Assembly: GCA_020832085.1 (NCBI GenBank)
Contig: JAFIFJ010000020.1
Span: forward strand, 58,788 to 122,787
DNA: 64,000 nucleotides
From: Gammaproteobacteria bacterium
GTDB lineage: Bacteria; Pseudomonadota; Gammaproteobacteria; Pseudomonadales; Azotimanducaceae
Reading direction: 5' to 3'
The notes under the pieces are model-generated. The model saw only the letters and a list, made by a program, of their open reading frames with translations. It was not told the origin of the DNA and searched no databases. Below, in pieces: positions 15,821 through 24,002 of this stretch. Numbering within the stretch: position 1 is the first letter of the stretch; each line of letters starts with the position of its first letter. Made by a program: the position numbers and the translations under genes.

Positions 15821-17086
15821 TCAATGCTTCACGGTGATCTCCAGAGGCAGCGTGGAGAAGCGCTCGCAGCCGTTCTCCGTCACCCGCACCGTTTCGCTGA
15901 AGCCGATGCCGAACTGCCGGTAGATCAGGCACAGCGGCACCATGTGGAAGACCATGCCCGGCTGCAGCACGCGGGTTTCGCCGCGGCAGAGGCTGATGAT
16001 CTCGCCTTCGCCCCAATCCGGGGGATAGTTGACCCCGATGGAGTAGCCCAGGCGATGCCGGAAGTACTCGCCGAAGCCGGCCTTCTCGATCTCTGCCCGG
16101 GCCAGACGATCCACGTCCTCGGCGCTGACGCCGGGCTTGATGGTGGCCATGGCGGTCTCCACCGCCGCAATACAGGCTTCGGCCACGCCCTGCTGGCGAT
16201 GGGTGGGTTCACCGATGAACAGGGTGCGCATCAGCGCCGTGCAGTAGCGGAACTTGGTGGCGGAAAGCTCGAAGTACACCAGATCACGCTCGCCGACGAT
16301 GTCGCTGCGGGCGGTCTGGTGGGGCAGGCAGGTCCGCTCTCCGGAGAGAATGAAAGGCGGCAGGCTCATGTACTCGCCGCCGCTCTCGAAAATGACCCGG
16401 TGTACCTCGGCATTGATGATGTCGTCGGAAACGCCCGGGCGGGCCATCTCGAATCCGGCGGTCATGGCCTTATCGACGATGGCGGCGCTGCGGTGCATCA
16501 CCGCGATTTCCTCGTCGGACTTGATCATCCGCGCGTCCCAGATCGCCGGGGCGGCATCGATGAAGGCGGCGCCGGGGAGGGCGGCGCCGAGTTGTTCATG
16601 TTCCTCGATGGTGCAGAACCAGCCCCGCTTCTCGATGCCCACCCGGCGGGTGGGCAGGCCGAGTTCGCGGATCACGCGGGCACTGATCTCGGCCGGGACT
16701 TCCCAGTCATCCACGGGCACGATGCGCGTGAGCCAGGCGTATTCGGCGACGTTGAGGCACTCGAAGCGCCGCAGCACGAACACCGGATCCATGCCCGGGG
16801 CCATGATCAGGCAGTGGTACTTGTAGTAGCCGGGGGTTTCGTAGCCCGTCAGCCAGGTGATGTTCTCCGGCGAACGCACCAGCAGGACGTCCAGATCCAG
16901 CCGCGCCATGTTCGCGAGCACGGCTTCCCAGCGGCGCTGGTACTCATGCAGGGTGAAGCCCAGGCGGGCATGGGTGTTCATGGTCAGCAGATCGCCGTTG
17001 CCCAGCCGCTGCTGAACCGTCTCGAACAGCGTTTCGGGCGCGATCTCCCTCACGTCCAGGATCGGCTTGCCAGGTAGTCGGGTCAT
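15821..17086 (-). CDS. M24-family (Xaa-Pro peptidase/creatinase fold) hydrolase, DoeA/EutD-like
   Basis: A 421-residue protein with an N-terminal creatinase domain (FTLHEYQRRWEAVLANMARL, SPENITWLTGYETPGYYKY) and a C-terminal pita-bread domain. Where metal-dependent members have an Asp-x(10)-Asp pair, this one reads FELSATKFRYCTALMRT, so the two-metal site looks lost, as in creatinase and ectoine hydrolases. The segment RLGYSIGVNYPPDWGEG is what I recall from the ectoine-hydrolase (DoeA/EutD) branch. It is the last gene of a co-directional run with aldehyde dehydrogenase, LysR regulator and alanine dehydrogenase. No ectoine deacetylase (DoeB) or transaminase is in view, so the substrate is open. 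Confidence 0.72.
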   Translation of the reverse strand: MTRLPGKPILDVREIAPETLFETVQQRLGNGDLLTMNTHARLGFTLHEYQRRWEAVLANMARLDLDVLLVRSPENITWLTGYETPGYYKYHCLIMAPGMDPVFVLRRFECLNVAEYAWLTRIVPVDDWEVPAEISARVIRELGLPTRRVGIEKRGWFCTIEEHEQLGAALPGAAFIDAAPAIWDARMIKSDEEIAVMHRSAAIVDKAMTAGFEMARPGVSDDIINAEVHRVIFESGGEYMSLPPFILSGERTCLPHQTARSDIVGERDLVYFELSATKFRYCTALMRTLFIGEPTHRQQGVAEACIAAVETAMATIKPGVSAEDVDRLARAEIEKAGFGEYFRHRLGYSIGVNYPPDWGEGEIISLCRGETRVLQPGMVFHMVPLCLIYRQFGIGFSETVRVTENGCERFSTLPLEITVKH

Positions 17087-17133
17087 CTGTTCACCTCCGG
17101 TTCGAAGCTGTCACCCATCGAAGTGCCTGCGCT

Positions 17134-18669
17134 TCAATGCTGCTGATCGAAGTCAGTCAGTGAGCCCTGGCAGACGTAGCGGACGTCGCTGAACTCCTCG
17201 ATGCCCGTCGGACCGCCTTCGCGACCGAGGCCTGACTGTTTGATGCCACCGAAGGGCACGGGTGCGCCGGTCATCTTCACGCTGTTGACGGCCACCATGC
17301 CGTAGCGCAGGCCCTCGGTGAGGCGCTCGATGCGCTCGATGTCCCGGGTGAAGACGTAGGCGGCGAGTCCGTAGACGGTGTCGTTGGCAGCTGCGAGCAC
17401 ACTGGCTTCGTCGTCGAAGGGAATCAGCGCGGCCACCGGGCCGAAGGTTTCCTCGCAGCAGATGAGCATCTCGGGCGTGACGTCGGCGAGGACGGTGGGT
17501 GCGTAGTAGCGCGGCCCGAGCGGCAGCCGATGGCCACCGGTGAGCAGGCGTGCGCCCTTGCTCAGGGCGTCGGCGACCTGCCGCTCCATGCGCTCCACCG
17601 CGCGTTCATGCATCAGCGGGCCGATGACCGTGTCCGGATGGAAGCCATGACCCACTGGCAAGGCTGCTGCCGCGGCCGTGAAGGCGGTGGCAAAGGCGTC
17701 ATAGATGCTGCGCGGAACGTAGATGCGGTTCGCAGCCAGGCAGTCCTGACCGGAGGTCTGGAACTTGGCGTCGATGGCGGCCCTGACGAGGCTGTCGAGG
17801 GGAACGTCGTCGAAGGCCAGGAAAGGGGCGTGACCGCCGAGTTCGAGGCTCACCCGCTTCACGCTCGGCGCCGACTGCTCGAGCAGGAGGCGGCCGATTT
17901 CCGTGGAGCCGGTGAAGGACAGGGCGCGGACTTCGGGATGGGCGCAGAGACCGCCGACAATCACCTCGGGCGCACCCGTGAGCACGTTGAAGACACCCGG
18001 CGGGAAACCTGCGCGGGCGGCGAGTTCCGCCAGGGCCAGAGCCGAGAACGGCGTTTCCATGGAGGGTGCGGCCACCACGGTGCAGCCTGCCGCCAGCGCG
18101 GCGGCCGCCTTGCGGGTGAGCATGGCGTTGGGGAAGTTCCATGGGGTGATGCAGGCGGCGACGCCAACCGGCTCCCGCACGGTCCACAGCCGCTTGCCGG
18201 GCAGATGCGAGGGCAGGGTCTGGCCGTATTGGCGGCGGGCTTCCTCGGCAAACCAGCGTACGAAGCTGGCGCCGTAGTCGATTTCGCCACGGGACTCGGC
18301 CAGGGGCTTGCCCTGCTCCAGGGTCATGAGCTGGGCGAGATCCTCCTTGGCGTCGCAGATCAGGGCGTACCAGGTCAGCAGCAGGTCGGCGCGTTCCTGG
18401 GGCAGCCAGCGGCGCCAGTCTTCGAGGGCCTTCGCGGCGGCCGTTACGGCGTCCTGCACGCTGTCGGACGTCAGCATCGGAACGCGACCGATGACCTGCC
18501 CGGTGGCGGGGTCGGAGACATCCATGCGGGCATCGCTGCCGATCCAGCGGCCGTCGAGGTAGGCCTGCTCGCGGAAGAGATGGGGAGCCGGTTCACGAAG
18601 CCGATCTGCGTCAGGGCGGGTGACACGCGGCTGCGGCGGGGGGGTGACGGGGCGATCGAGTGCGGCCAT
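17134..18669 (-). CDS. NAD(P)-dependent aldehyde dehydrogenase (succinate-semialdehyde type)
   Basis: A 511-residue aldehyde dehydrogenase with a roughly 30-residue N-terminal extension. The fold markers are present: GVAACITPWNFPNAM, ELGGHAPFLAF with the general-base Glu, and the catalytic Cys in SGQDCLAANR. EETFGPVAALIPF and GLGREGG near the end fit the GabD/semialdehyde group. The normally invariant Lys of the VVKPxxxTP cofactor motif is replaced: here TVVAAPSMETP. That lysine contacts the adenosine ribose or 2'-phosphate, so cofactor binding may differ. It sits 47 bp before the M24 gene and is probably in the same transcript. Confidence 0.85.
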   Translation of the reverse strand: MAALDRPVTPPPQPRVTRPDADRLREPAPHLFREQAYLDGRWIGSDARMDVSDPATGQVIGRVPMLTSDSVQDAVTAAAKALEDWRRWLPQERADLLLTWYALICDAKEDLAQLMTLEQGKPLAESRGEIDYGASFVRWFAEEARRQYGQTLPSHLPGKRLWTVREPVGVAACITPWNFPNAMLTRKAAAALAAGCTVVAAPSMETPFSALALAELAARAGFPPGVFNVLTGAPEVIVGGLCAHPEVRALSFTGSTEIGRLLLEQSAPSVKRVSLELGGHAPFLAFDDVPLDSLVRAAIDAKFQTSGQDCLAANRIYVPRSIYDAFATAFTAAAAALPVGHGFHPDTVIGPLMHERAVERMERQVADALSKGARLLTGGHRLPLGPRYYAPTVLADVTPEMLICCEETFGPVAALIPFDDEASVLAAANDTVYGLAAYVFTRDIERIERLTEGLRYGMVAVNSVKMTGAPVPFGGIKQSGLGREGGPTGIEEFSDVRYVCQGSLTDFDQQH

Positions 18670-18799
18670 GGTGCTGCTCCTGCGGTCGGTTCAGCCAACG
18701 GAGACCGTGGTGTCCGTATGGCCCTGATCCTGGCGCCGCAGGGTGATCGTCAACAAACGATATTTTGTGTGTCAGTCGGATGACCGCAACTCACGCGAT

Positions 18800-19792
18800 T
18801 TACTTCTGGGTGATGGCCGACCGGCGCCTTGGCCGCCGCGCAGGAGCGTCGGCGCGGAATGGCCTGGGCTCGCGCAGGACGGCGTTGTCGCGGTCGTGCT
18901 GGGCGATTTCGTTGTGCAGCCAGTCGCGGAAGGCGGCCACCGCTTCCGGCCGCTCCGGGTCGGCCCGCATCAGCAACTGCTGCTGGTACTCCGGGGCTCG
19001 CACTTCCGCCAGCGGCTTGACCAGCTCGCCGTTGAGCAGAGCCTCGCTGGCCAGCAGATCGTCCGCCAGCGCCACACCTTCGCCGGCGATGGCCATGTCC
19101 AGGGCCAGGGCGTAGTTGTGGAGCAACGGCCCCAGATTCCAGTCCACGTCTTGGACCTCGAAGGCGCGCAGCCAGGCGCCCCACCAGCCGCGGCTCTGCC
19201 AGTGCAGCAGACGGTGGTGGCGGAGATCCGCCGGGGTGGTCAGCGGGGGTCCACGCTCCAGCAGCCGCGGACTGCAGACGGGAAACTCCATGGTGGGATG
19301 CAGCAACTCCTGCTGCAGGTTCGGCCAGGCTCCCGTGCCCCAGTGGATGGCCAGGTCGGCGCGACCATTCTGCAGGGGCTTGAGATCCGTGCTGACGAGA
19401 ATTTCCGGCTCGATGTGGGGATAGGCGCGGCAGAAGCGGCCGAGCCGGGCACCGAGCCAGAGTTCGGCGATGCCGGGCGTGGCTGAGATCACCAGATGCA
19501 CCGGATCGTTGGCGCTCTGGCCGGCGCTGCCGATGCGCCGCGTCACTGCGCCGATCTCGCTGATGGCCCGGGTCATGACGGGCAGCAGCTGTTCGCCGGC
19601 GTCCGTCAGCTCGACGGCGCGATTGCGGCGTCGGAACAGCAGGACGCCGAGCTGGGACTCCAGGGTGTGGATCTGGCGGCTGACCGCAGACTGCGTGACG
19701 TGCAGTTCCTCCGCCGCCAGTTTGAAGGAACGCAGGCGGGCGGCGGACTCGAACATGCGCAGGGCATTCAGCGACGGCAGGCGATGGTTCAC
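18800..19792 (-). CDS. LysR-type transcriptional regulator (GcvA-like)
   Basis: A 330-residue LysR regulator with N-terminal HTH LPSLNALRMFESAARLRSF and HVTQSAVSRQIHTLE. The effector domain has the GcvA-group pattern ADLAIHWGTGAWPNL and ALALDMAIAGEGVALADDL, and the C-terminal tail is extended and basic. It probably controls the surrounding catabolic cluster: it lies between alanine dehydrogenase (upstream) and aldehyde dehydrogenase (downstream) on the same strand. The effector is unknown. Confidence 0.87.
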   Translation of the reverse strand: MNHRLPSLNALRMFESAARLRSFKLAAEELHVTQSAVSRQIHTLESQLGVLLFRRRNRAVELTDAGEQLLPVMTRAISEIGAVTRRIGSAGQSANDPVHLVISATPGIAELWLGARLGRFCRAYPHIEPEILVSTDLKPLQNGRADLAIHWGTGAWPNLQQELLHPTMEFPVCSPRLLERGPPLTTPADLRHHRLLHWQSRGWWGAWLRAFEVQDVDWNLGPLLHNYALALDMAIAGEGVALADDLLASEALLNGELVKPLAEVRAPEYQQQLLMRADPERPEAVAAFRDWLHNEIAQHDRDNAVLREPRPFRADAPARRPRRRSAITQK

Positions 19793-19852
19793 ATCATCAT
19801 CTCGCGATTCGGGCCGCTGCAGTCAGCGACGACAGGCGGCGGAACGTCAGCT

Positions 19853-20956
19853 TCAAGTAGAACTTCGAGGGCTGCGCTGCATGGCTTGTGCCACCGCCGG
19901 ATGGCTGATCCTGCCTGCATCCACGTTCAAGCCTGCTGCCAGATGGGGATCGGCCGCCATGGCCTTGCGGATGCCCTTGTCGGCCAGGGCGCGGACGAAG
20001 GGCAGGGTCACCGCATTCAGGGCCAGGGTGGAGGTGCGGGCCACGGCTCCAGGCATGTTGGTGACACAGTAGTGAACGATGCCCTCTTCGACGAAGGTGG
20101 GGTCTGCATGGGTCGTGGGGCGGCTGGTCTCGAAGCAGCCACCCTGGTCGATGGAGATATCCACCAGGGCCGAGCCGGGCCGCATTTGCCGCAGCAGATT
20201 GCGGTCCACCAACCGGGGTGCCGTGGCGCCGGGAATGAGGACGGCGCCGATCACCAGATCGGATTCGGCCACGGCCGCCTCGATGGCATCGCGGGTGGCG
20301 TGGAGGGTGTGGACGCGACCGCCGAAGGCCTGATCCATGGCCCGCAGACGTGCCGGCGCCAGATCCAGCACCGTGACTTCGGCGTGCAGCCCCACAGCCA
20401 TCCAGGCCGCATTGCTCCCCGCCACGCCGCCGCCGATGATGGTCACCCGTCCCGGTGCCACCCCGGGGACGCCTCCGAGCAGGACGCCGGCGCCGCCCTG
20501 GGCCTTCTGCAGGCACAGCGCGCCCACCTGCACCGACATGCGGCCCGCCACCTCACTCATGGGTGTCAGCAGGGGCAGGGAATCATCCCTGGCGGTGACG
20601 GTTTCGTAGGCGATGGCGGTGAGGCCGATCTCCTGCAGGCGCGCCGTCAGTTTGGCGTCGGCGGCCAGATGCAGGTAGGTGAACAGGGTGTGTTCCGCCC
20701 GCATGAGATCGCACTCGGCGGCAGACGGCTCCTTCACCTTGACGATGAGTTCAGCTGCGGCAAAGACGCTCTCGGCATCATCGAGAATGCTGGCGCCTGC
20801 GCGCTGGTAGGCCTCGTCGTCGAAACCGATGCCGAGTCCCGCTCCCGCCTGGACGCTGACCGCGTGGCCGGTCTCGGTGAGTTCGCGGACGGCCCCGGGT
20901 GTCAGACCGACGCGGTACTCGTGCACCTTGGTCTCACTGGGTACGCCGATATGCAT
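19853..20956 (-). CDS. ald: alanine dehydrogenase
   Basis: A 367-residue NAD-dependent alanine dehydrogenase (L-alanine to pyruvate plus ammonia). It has the family N-terminus [20 protein letters not shown], the KVKEP segment near 75, the cofactor motif [18 protein letters not shown] near 170-188, and [18 protein letters not shown] near 268. Length is close to the usual 370. The ATG at 20954-20956 matches the conserved N-terminus. It is first in the minus-strand run ald, lysR, aldehyde dehydrogenase, M24, so the cluster may end in alanine or pyruvate metabolism. Upstream lies a long repeat block. Confidence 0.93.
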   Translation of the reverse strand: MHIGVPSETKVHEYRVGLTPGAVRELTETGHAVSVQAGAGLGIGFDDEAYQRAGASILDDAESVFAAAELIVKVKEPSAAECDLMRAEHTLFTYLHLAADAKLTARLQEIGLTAIAYETVTARDDSLPLLTPMSEVAGRMSVQVGALCLQKAQGGAGVLLGGVPGVAPGRVTIIGGGVAGSNAAWMAVGLHAEVTVLDLAPARLRAMDQAFGGRVHTLHATRDAIEAAVAESDLVIGAVLIPGATAPRLVDRNLLRQMRPGSALVDISIDQGGCFETSRPTTHADPTFVEEGIVHYCVTNMPGAVARTSTLALNAVTLPFVRALADKGIRKAMAADPHLAAGLNVDAGRISHPAVAQAMQRSPRSST

Positions 20957-21021
20957 CGCCGTGTCCTCGCTGCATCGCCCAAGGCGGATCGTGGAACGGC
21001 TGCTGCCAGCTTGCAAATGGT

Positions 21022-21430
21022 CAATGTGGGACACGCCATTGTGGGGAGGCGCTGGCGCCCGCAGGGCGATGCGGCGATCTGCTGGGCTTCACGCAACGGC
21101 AACCCTATCAGCTCCGGCCATGCGCCTCGCATTCGGCCCATTCGCTGCGCGAATAGGGCTCTCCCACACTCGCTCAACGCCAGATTCTCGCGACAGGCCA
21201 TTGTGGGAAGGCGCTACTAGCGCCGGGTTCTGGCAATACGCCATTGTGGGAAGGTGCTAGCGCCCGCAGGGCGATGCACCGATTCGTGCGACGGTTCGTG
21301 GCGGAGATGACCTCGGCTTTGGCGGCGTCTCACCATCGGCCCATCTCATGCGCGGATAGGACTCGGTTGCGGGCCATTCATGGCCCGCATCTCTGCGAGG
21401 GACGCACGCTGCTCCTGGCAGCGGCGCCGC
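21022..21430. repeat. REP/BIME-like repeat block
   Basis: The 511-bp gap between ald and the NTF2-like gene contains no gene I can support but several elements. Forward GTGGG hairpins start at 21041, 21203 (degenerate) and 21246; the last has outer stem GGTGC/GCACC, a bulged T, and GCGCCC-GCA-GGGCG. An inverted copy at 21135-21169 reads CCCATTCGC-TGC-GCGAATAGGG and ends CTCCCACA. Further decayed copies lie around 21330-21420. The right part, with GGACGCACGCTGCTCCTGGCAGC near 21400, resembles 40814-40837. Confidence 0.88.
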
Positions 21431-21467
21431 TGATATCAGCTTCGGTAGATCGCGTCGTGGCAGGCCG

Positions 21468-21866
21468 CTACTGCACCGTCCGCGAGCCCTCGGGTTCGGG
21501 TTCGGGGGGTTGGGCGCAGAGCCCGGCCTGATGGTGCACCAGGCGCACGTCGTCGTCCTCGGTCACGAACAGGTTGGTGGCCGTCAGCATCTGGCTGCCC
21601 AGGGCCTCGTAGCAGACCACCATCACCACGTTGCCCATGACGAAGGCGCGTGCGTGGTGGGGCACGATGGCGGGAGCTTCCGGATTGGAGAGGATCCGCT
21701 CCCAGCTTTCCATCACCGCTTCCCGGCTCAGCAGTGCCGGCCATCCCGGGTGAATGCAGACCACCGGATGGCGGCGGGCCCAGATGCGATCCATGGCGGC
21801 CGCATCTTTTTCTGAGAAGGCCAGATAGAAGGCGTCATTGGTGAACAGAGCGAGTTCCGGGTCCAC
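21468..21866 (-). CDS. NTF2-like (SnoaL/DUF4440-type) protein
   Basis: A protein of about 132 residues with the cone-shaped NTF2-like fold pattern: ALFTNDAFYLAFSEKDAAAMDRIWA at the N-terminus, then CIHPGWPALLSREAVMESWERIL and a final strand VRLVHHQAGLCA. Such proteins are small enzymes or ligand binders; no catalytic residue can be named. The start is uncertain: GTG at 21864-21866, preceded by AAGG, gives the normal length, while an open frame extends upstream to 22025. It is divergent from the alpha/beta hydrolase gene. Confidence 0.75.
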   Translation of the reverse strand: MDPELALFTNDAFYLAFSEKDAAAMDRIWARRHPVVCIHPGWPALLSREAVMESWERILSNPEAPAIVPHHARAFVMGNVVMVVCYEALGSQMLTATNLFVTEDDDVRLVHHQAGLCAQPPEPEPEGSRTVQ

Positions 21867-22031
21867 AGCATGGCCTTGTGGGGGATTCGATGGGTTCGAG
21901 TATCGCACAAGGTAAGCGCCTGGCCGGGCTGTCGAGCTGCTGCGCCTCCTGGTTGATGGCGGTGCGGACGCAGTGCGAACGCCGTTGCGATGGCCTGGGC
22001 GTGTCTCTAACATCCGTCGGCCCAATCAGCG

Positions 22032-22937
22032 ATGGACAACTTCATGACTGTGATTCCCGAGCAGCATCAGCAGCGTCTCAACGGGGTCGACCTGTGCTGG
22101 TTCCGCTGGCGCGGCAGTGAGCCCGGCCTGGCGCCGGTGCTGCTGGTCCACGCCACGGGCTTTCATGCCCGCTGCTGGGATCAGGTGGTCAGGCATCTCC
22201 CGGGCCGGGAAGTGATAGCCGTGGACATGCGCGGGCATGGTCGCAGCGGCAAGGATGCCCCCATCTCCTGGGATGCGTTTGGGCAGGATCTGCTGGCGCT
22301 GGTGCGGCACCTGGAGCTGCGCGGAGCGGTGGGCGTCGGCCACTCCATGGGTGGCCATACCCTGGTGCAGGCCGCCGCCGAAGAACCGGAAGCGTTCTGC
22401 CGCTTGGTCCTGGTGGATCCGGTGATCATGGAACCGGAGTTCTACGCGGCGCGGCCGAGCTGGGGTGAGCATGCCGAGCACCCGACGGCCAAGCGCCGCA
22501 ATCATTGGCGCTCCTGGCAGGAGATGCGCGACCGGTTTGCGGATCGGCTGCCGTTCTCGGCCTGGGACCCGGCGGTGCTGGAGGACTACTGTCGCTGGGG
22601 TGTGCTGCCCGACCCGGATGGTGGTGAGGGCTGGGTACTGGCCTGCCCACCCGAGATCGAGGCGGCGGTCTACATGGGCAGCTCCGGCCACGACATCCAC
22701 GATCTGCCCGCCCGCATCGAGATGCCGGTGACGGTGATCCGGGCCAAGCCGAGGTCGGCAGACCGGGATCCCATGGACTTCTCCTCCTCGCCCACCTGGC
22801 CCGGGCTGGCGGCGGCATTCCCGGACGGTCAGGACGTGCATTTGCCGCATCTGTCCCACTTCATACCCATGGAGCAGCCGGCACTGGTGGCGGAGTACCT
22901 GCTGGCCGGCGCTGCAGGGCGGCGCCGATCCTGCTAA
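22032..22937 (+). CDS. alpha/beta hydrolase
   Basis: A 301-residue alpha/beta hydrolase. The oxyanion segment is LLVHATGFHARCWD near 36-49, the nucleophile Ser is in GHSMGGHTL near 103, and the terminal His is probably in HLPHLSHFIPMEQP near 275-285. Such enzymes cleave esters, amides or C-C bonds; substrate not deducible. It is followed 37 bp later by the luciferase-like oxidoreductase on the same strand. A second ATG at codon 5 is an alternative start. Confidence 0.88.
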   Translation: MDNFMTVIPEQHQQRLNGVDLCWFRWRGSEPGLAPVLLVHATGFHARCWDQVVRHLPGREVIAVDMRGHGRSGKDAPISWDAFGQDLLALVRHLELRGAVGVGHSMGGHTLVQAAAEEPEAFCRLVLVDPVIMEPEFYAARPSWGEHAEHPTAKRRNHWRSWQEMRDRFADRLPFSAWDPAVLEDYCRWGVLPDPDGGEGWVLACPPEIEAAVYMGSSGHDIHDLPARIEMPVTVIRAKPRSADRDPMDFSSSPTWPGLAAAFPDGQDVHLPHLSHFIPMEQPALVAEYLLAGAAGRRRSC

Positions 22938-22974
22938 GGTCGCCGCGTTTCGCTGTTCACCGGGGAGAAAATGC

Positions 22975-23835
22975 ATGCATATCGGCGTGACGCTGGCATT
23001 CAGTCAGCACACCCCGCCGGAGGTCGTGGTCGCTGCAGCGCGGATGGTGGAAGAGCGCGGCTTCCACTCCATCTGGGTTCCTGAGCACGTCCTGTTCTTC
23101 AAGGACTACCAGTCCCGCTACCCCTATTCTGACGATGGCCGGGTGCCGGGTGACCCGGATGGGGTGCTCGACCCGTTCACCGCGCTGACCTTCGTGGCGG
23201 CCCATACCCATCGGGTTCGACTTGGCACCGGCGTCTGCCTGGTGCCCCAGCGGCATCCGGTCTACACGGCCAAGCAGGTGGCGGATCTGGATTATCTGTC
23301 CGGCGGCAGGTTCGACTTCGGGGTGGGTATCGGCTGGTTGAAGGAGGAGTTCGAGGCCCTCGGCATTCCCTTCGCCACCCGTGCACGACGCACCATCGAG
23401 TGTCTCGATGTGATGAAGGCGCTGTGGGGGCAGAAGGTCACGGAGCACGACAGTGCCCACTTCAGCATTCGCGGTGCCCTGCAGAATCCCAAGCCCCGTC
23501 AGCGGCCCCATCCGCCCATCTACTTCGGTGGTGAATCGGCACCGGCCCTGCGCCGGGTGGCACAGCATGGACAGGGCTGGTACGGCTTTCAGCTCACCCC
23601 GGAAGCGCTGGTGGAGCGCCTCGGCGTGCTGGACGCGGCCCTGTCGGCGGCGGGCCGCAAACGCGAGGACATTCAGGTGGCCATCGGCGCTCGCGGACGT
23701 CCGGGCCCCGACGACCTGCGCCGGTTCCGTGAGCTCGGCGTCAATCAGGTGATCGTGCCCGTGTTCGCCACTGATGCCGAGGGATTCCTGCGTCGCCTCG
23801 ACAAGCTGGCCGAACAGACCTCCGGGCTGGGGTGA
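22975..23835 (+). CDS. luciferase-like (LLM class, TIGR03619-type) oxidoreductase
   Basis: A 286-residue flavin- or F420-type bacterial-luciferase-like monooxygenase. The TIM-barrel pattern is clear: VVVAAARMVEERGFHSIWVPEHV near 15-38, VRLGTGVCLVPQRHPVYTAKQ near 80-100, GRFDFGVGIGWLKEEFEALG near 112-131, and PPIYFGGESAPALRR near 180. Many relatives are labelled F420-dependent, but gammaproteobacteria rarely make F420, so FMN is as likely. It probably shares a transcript with the preceding hydrolase. Confidence 0.87.
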   Translation: MHIGVTLAFSQHTPPEVVVAAARMVEERGFHSIWVPEHVLFFKDYQSRYPYSDDGRVPGDPDGVLDPFTALTFVAAHTHRVRLGTGVCLVPQRHPVYTAKQVADLDYLSGGRFDFGVGIGWLKEEFEALGIPFATRARRTIECLDVMKALWGQKVTEHDSAHFSIRGALQNPKPRQRPHPPIYFGGESAPALRRVAQHGQGWYGFQLTPEALVERLGVLDAALSAAGRKREDIQVAIGARGRPGPDDLRRFRELGVNQVIVPVFATDAEGFLRRLDKLAEQTSGLG

Positions 23836-24002
23836 AGCCCGCGGCTTGAGTGAGCCTTCTCGGCCGCAGGATCAGGTTGCCGGGCGTGAGAGTGGCGTGG
23901 GACGCTTAGGCCCACAGGGACATGGCTGGGGCCTGGGCAGTGGTGGTTGGGAAATTGTCTGAAGGCTTCGCGGATCGCGCCGACTACGGAAGCTGATGGT
24001 TC

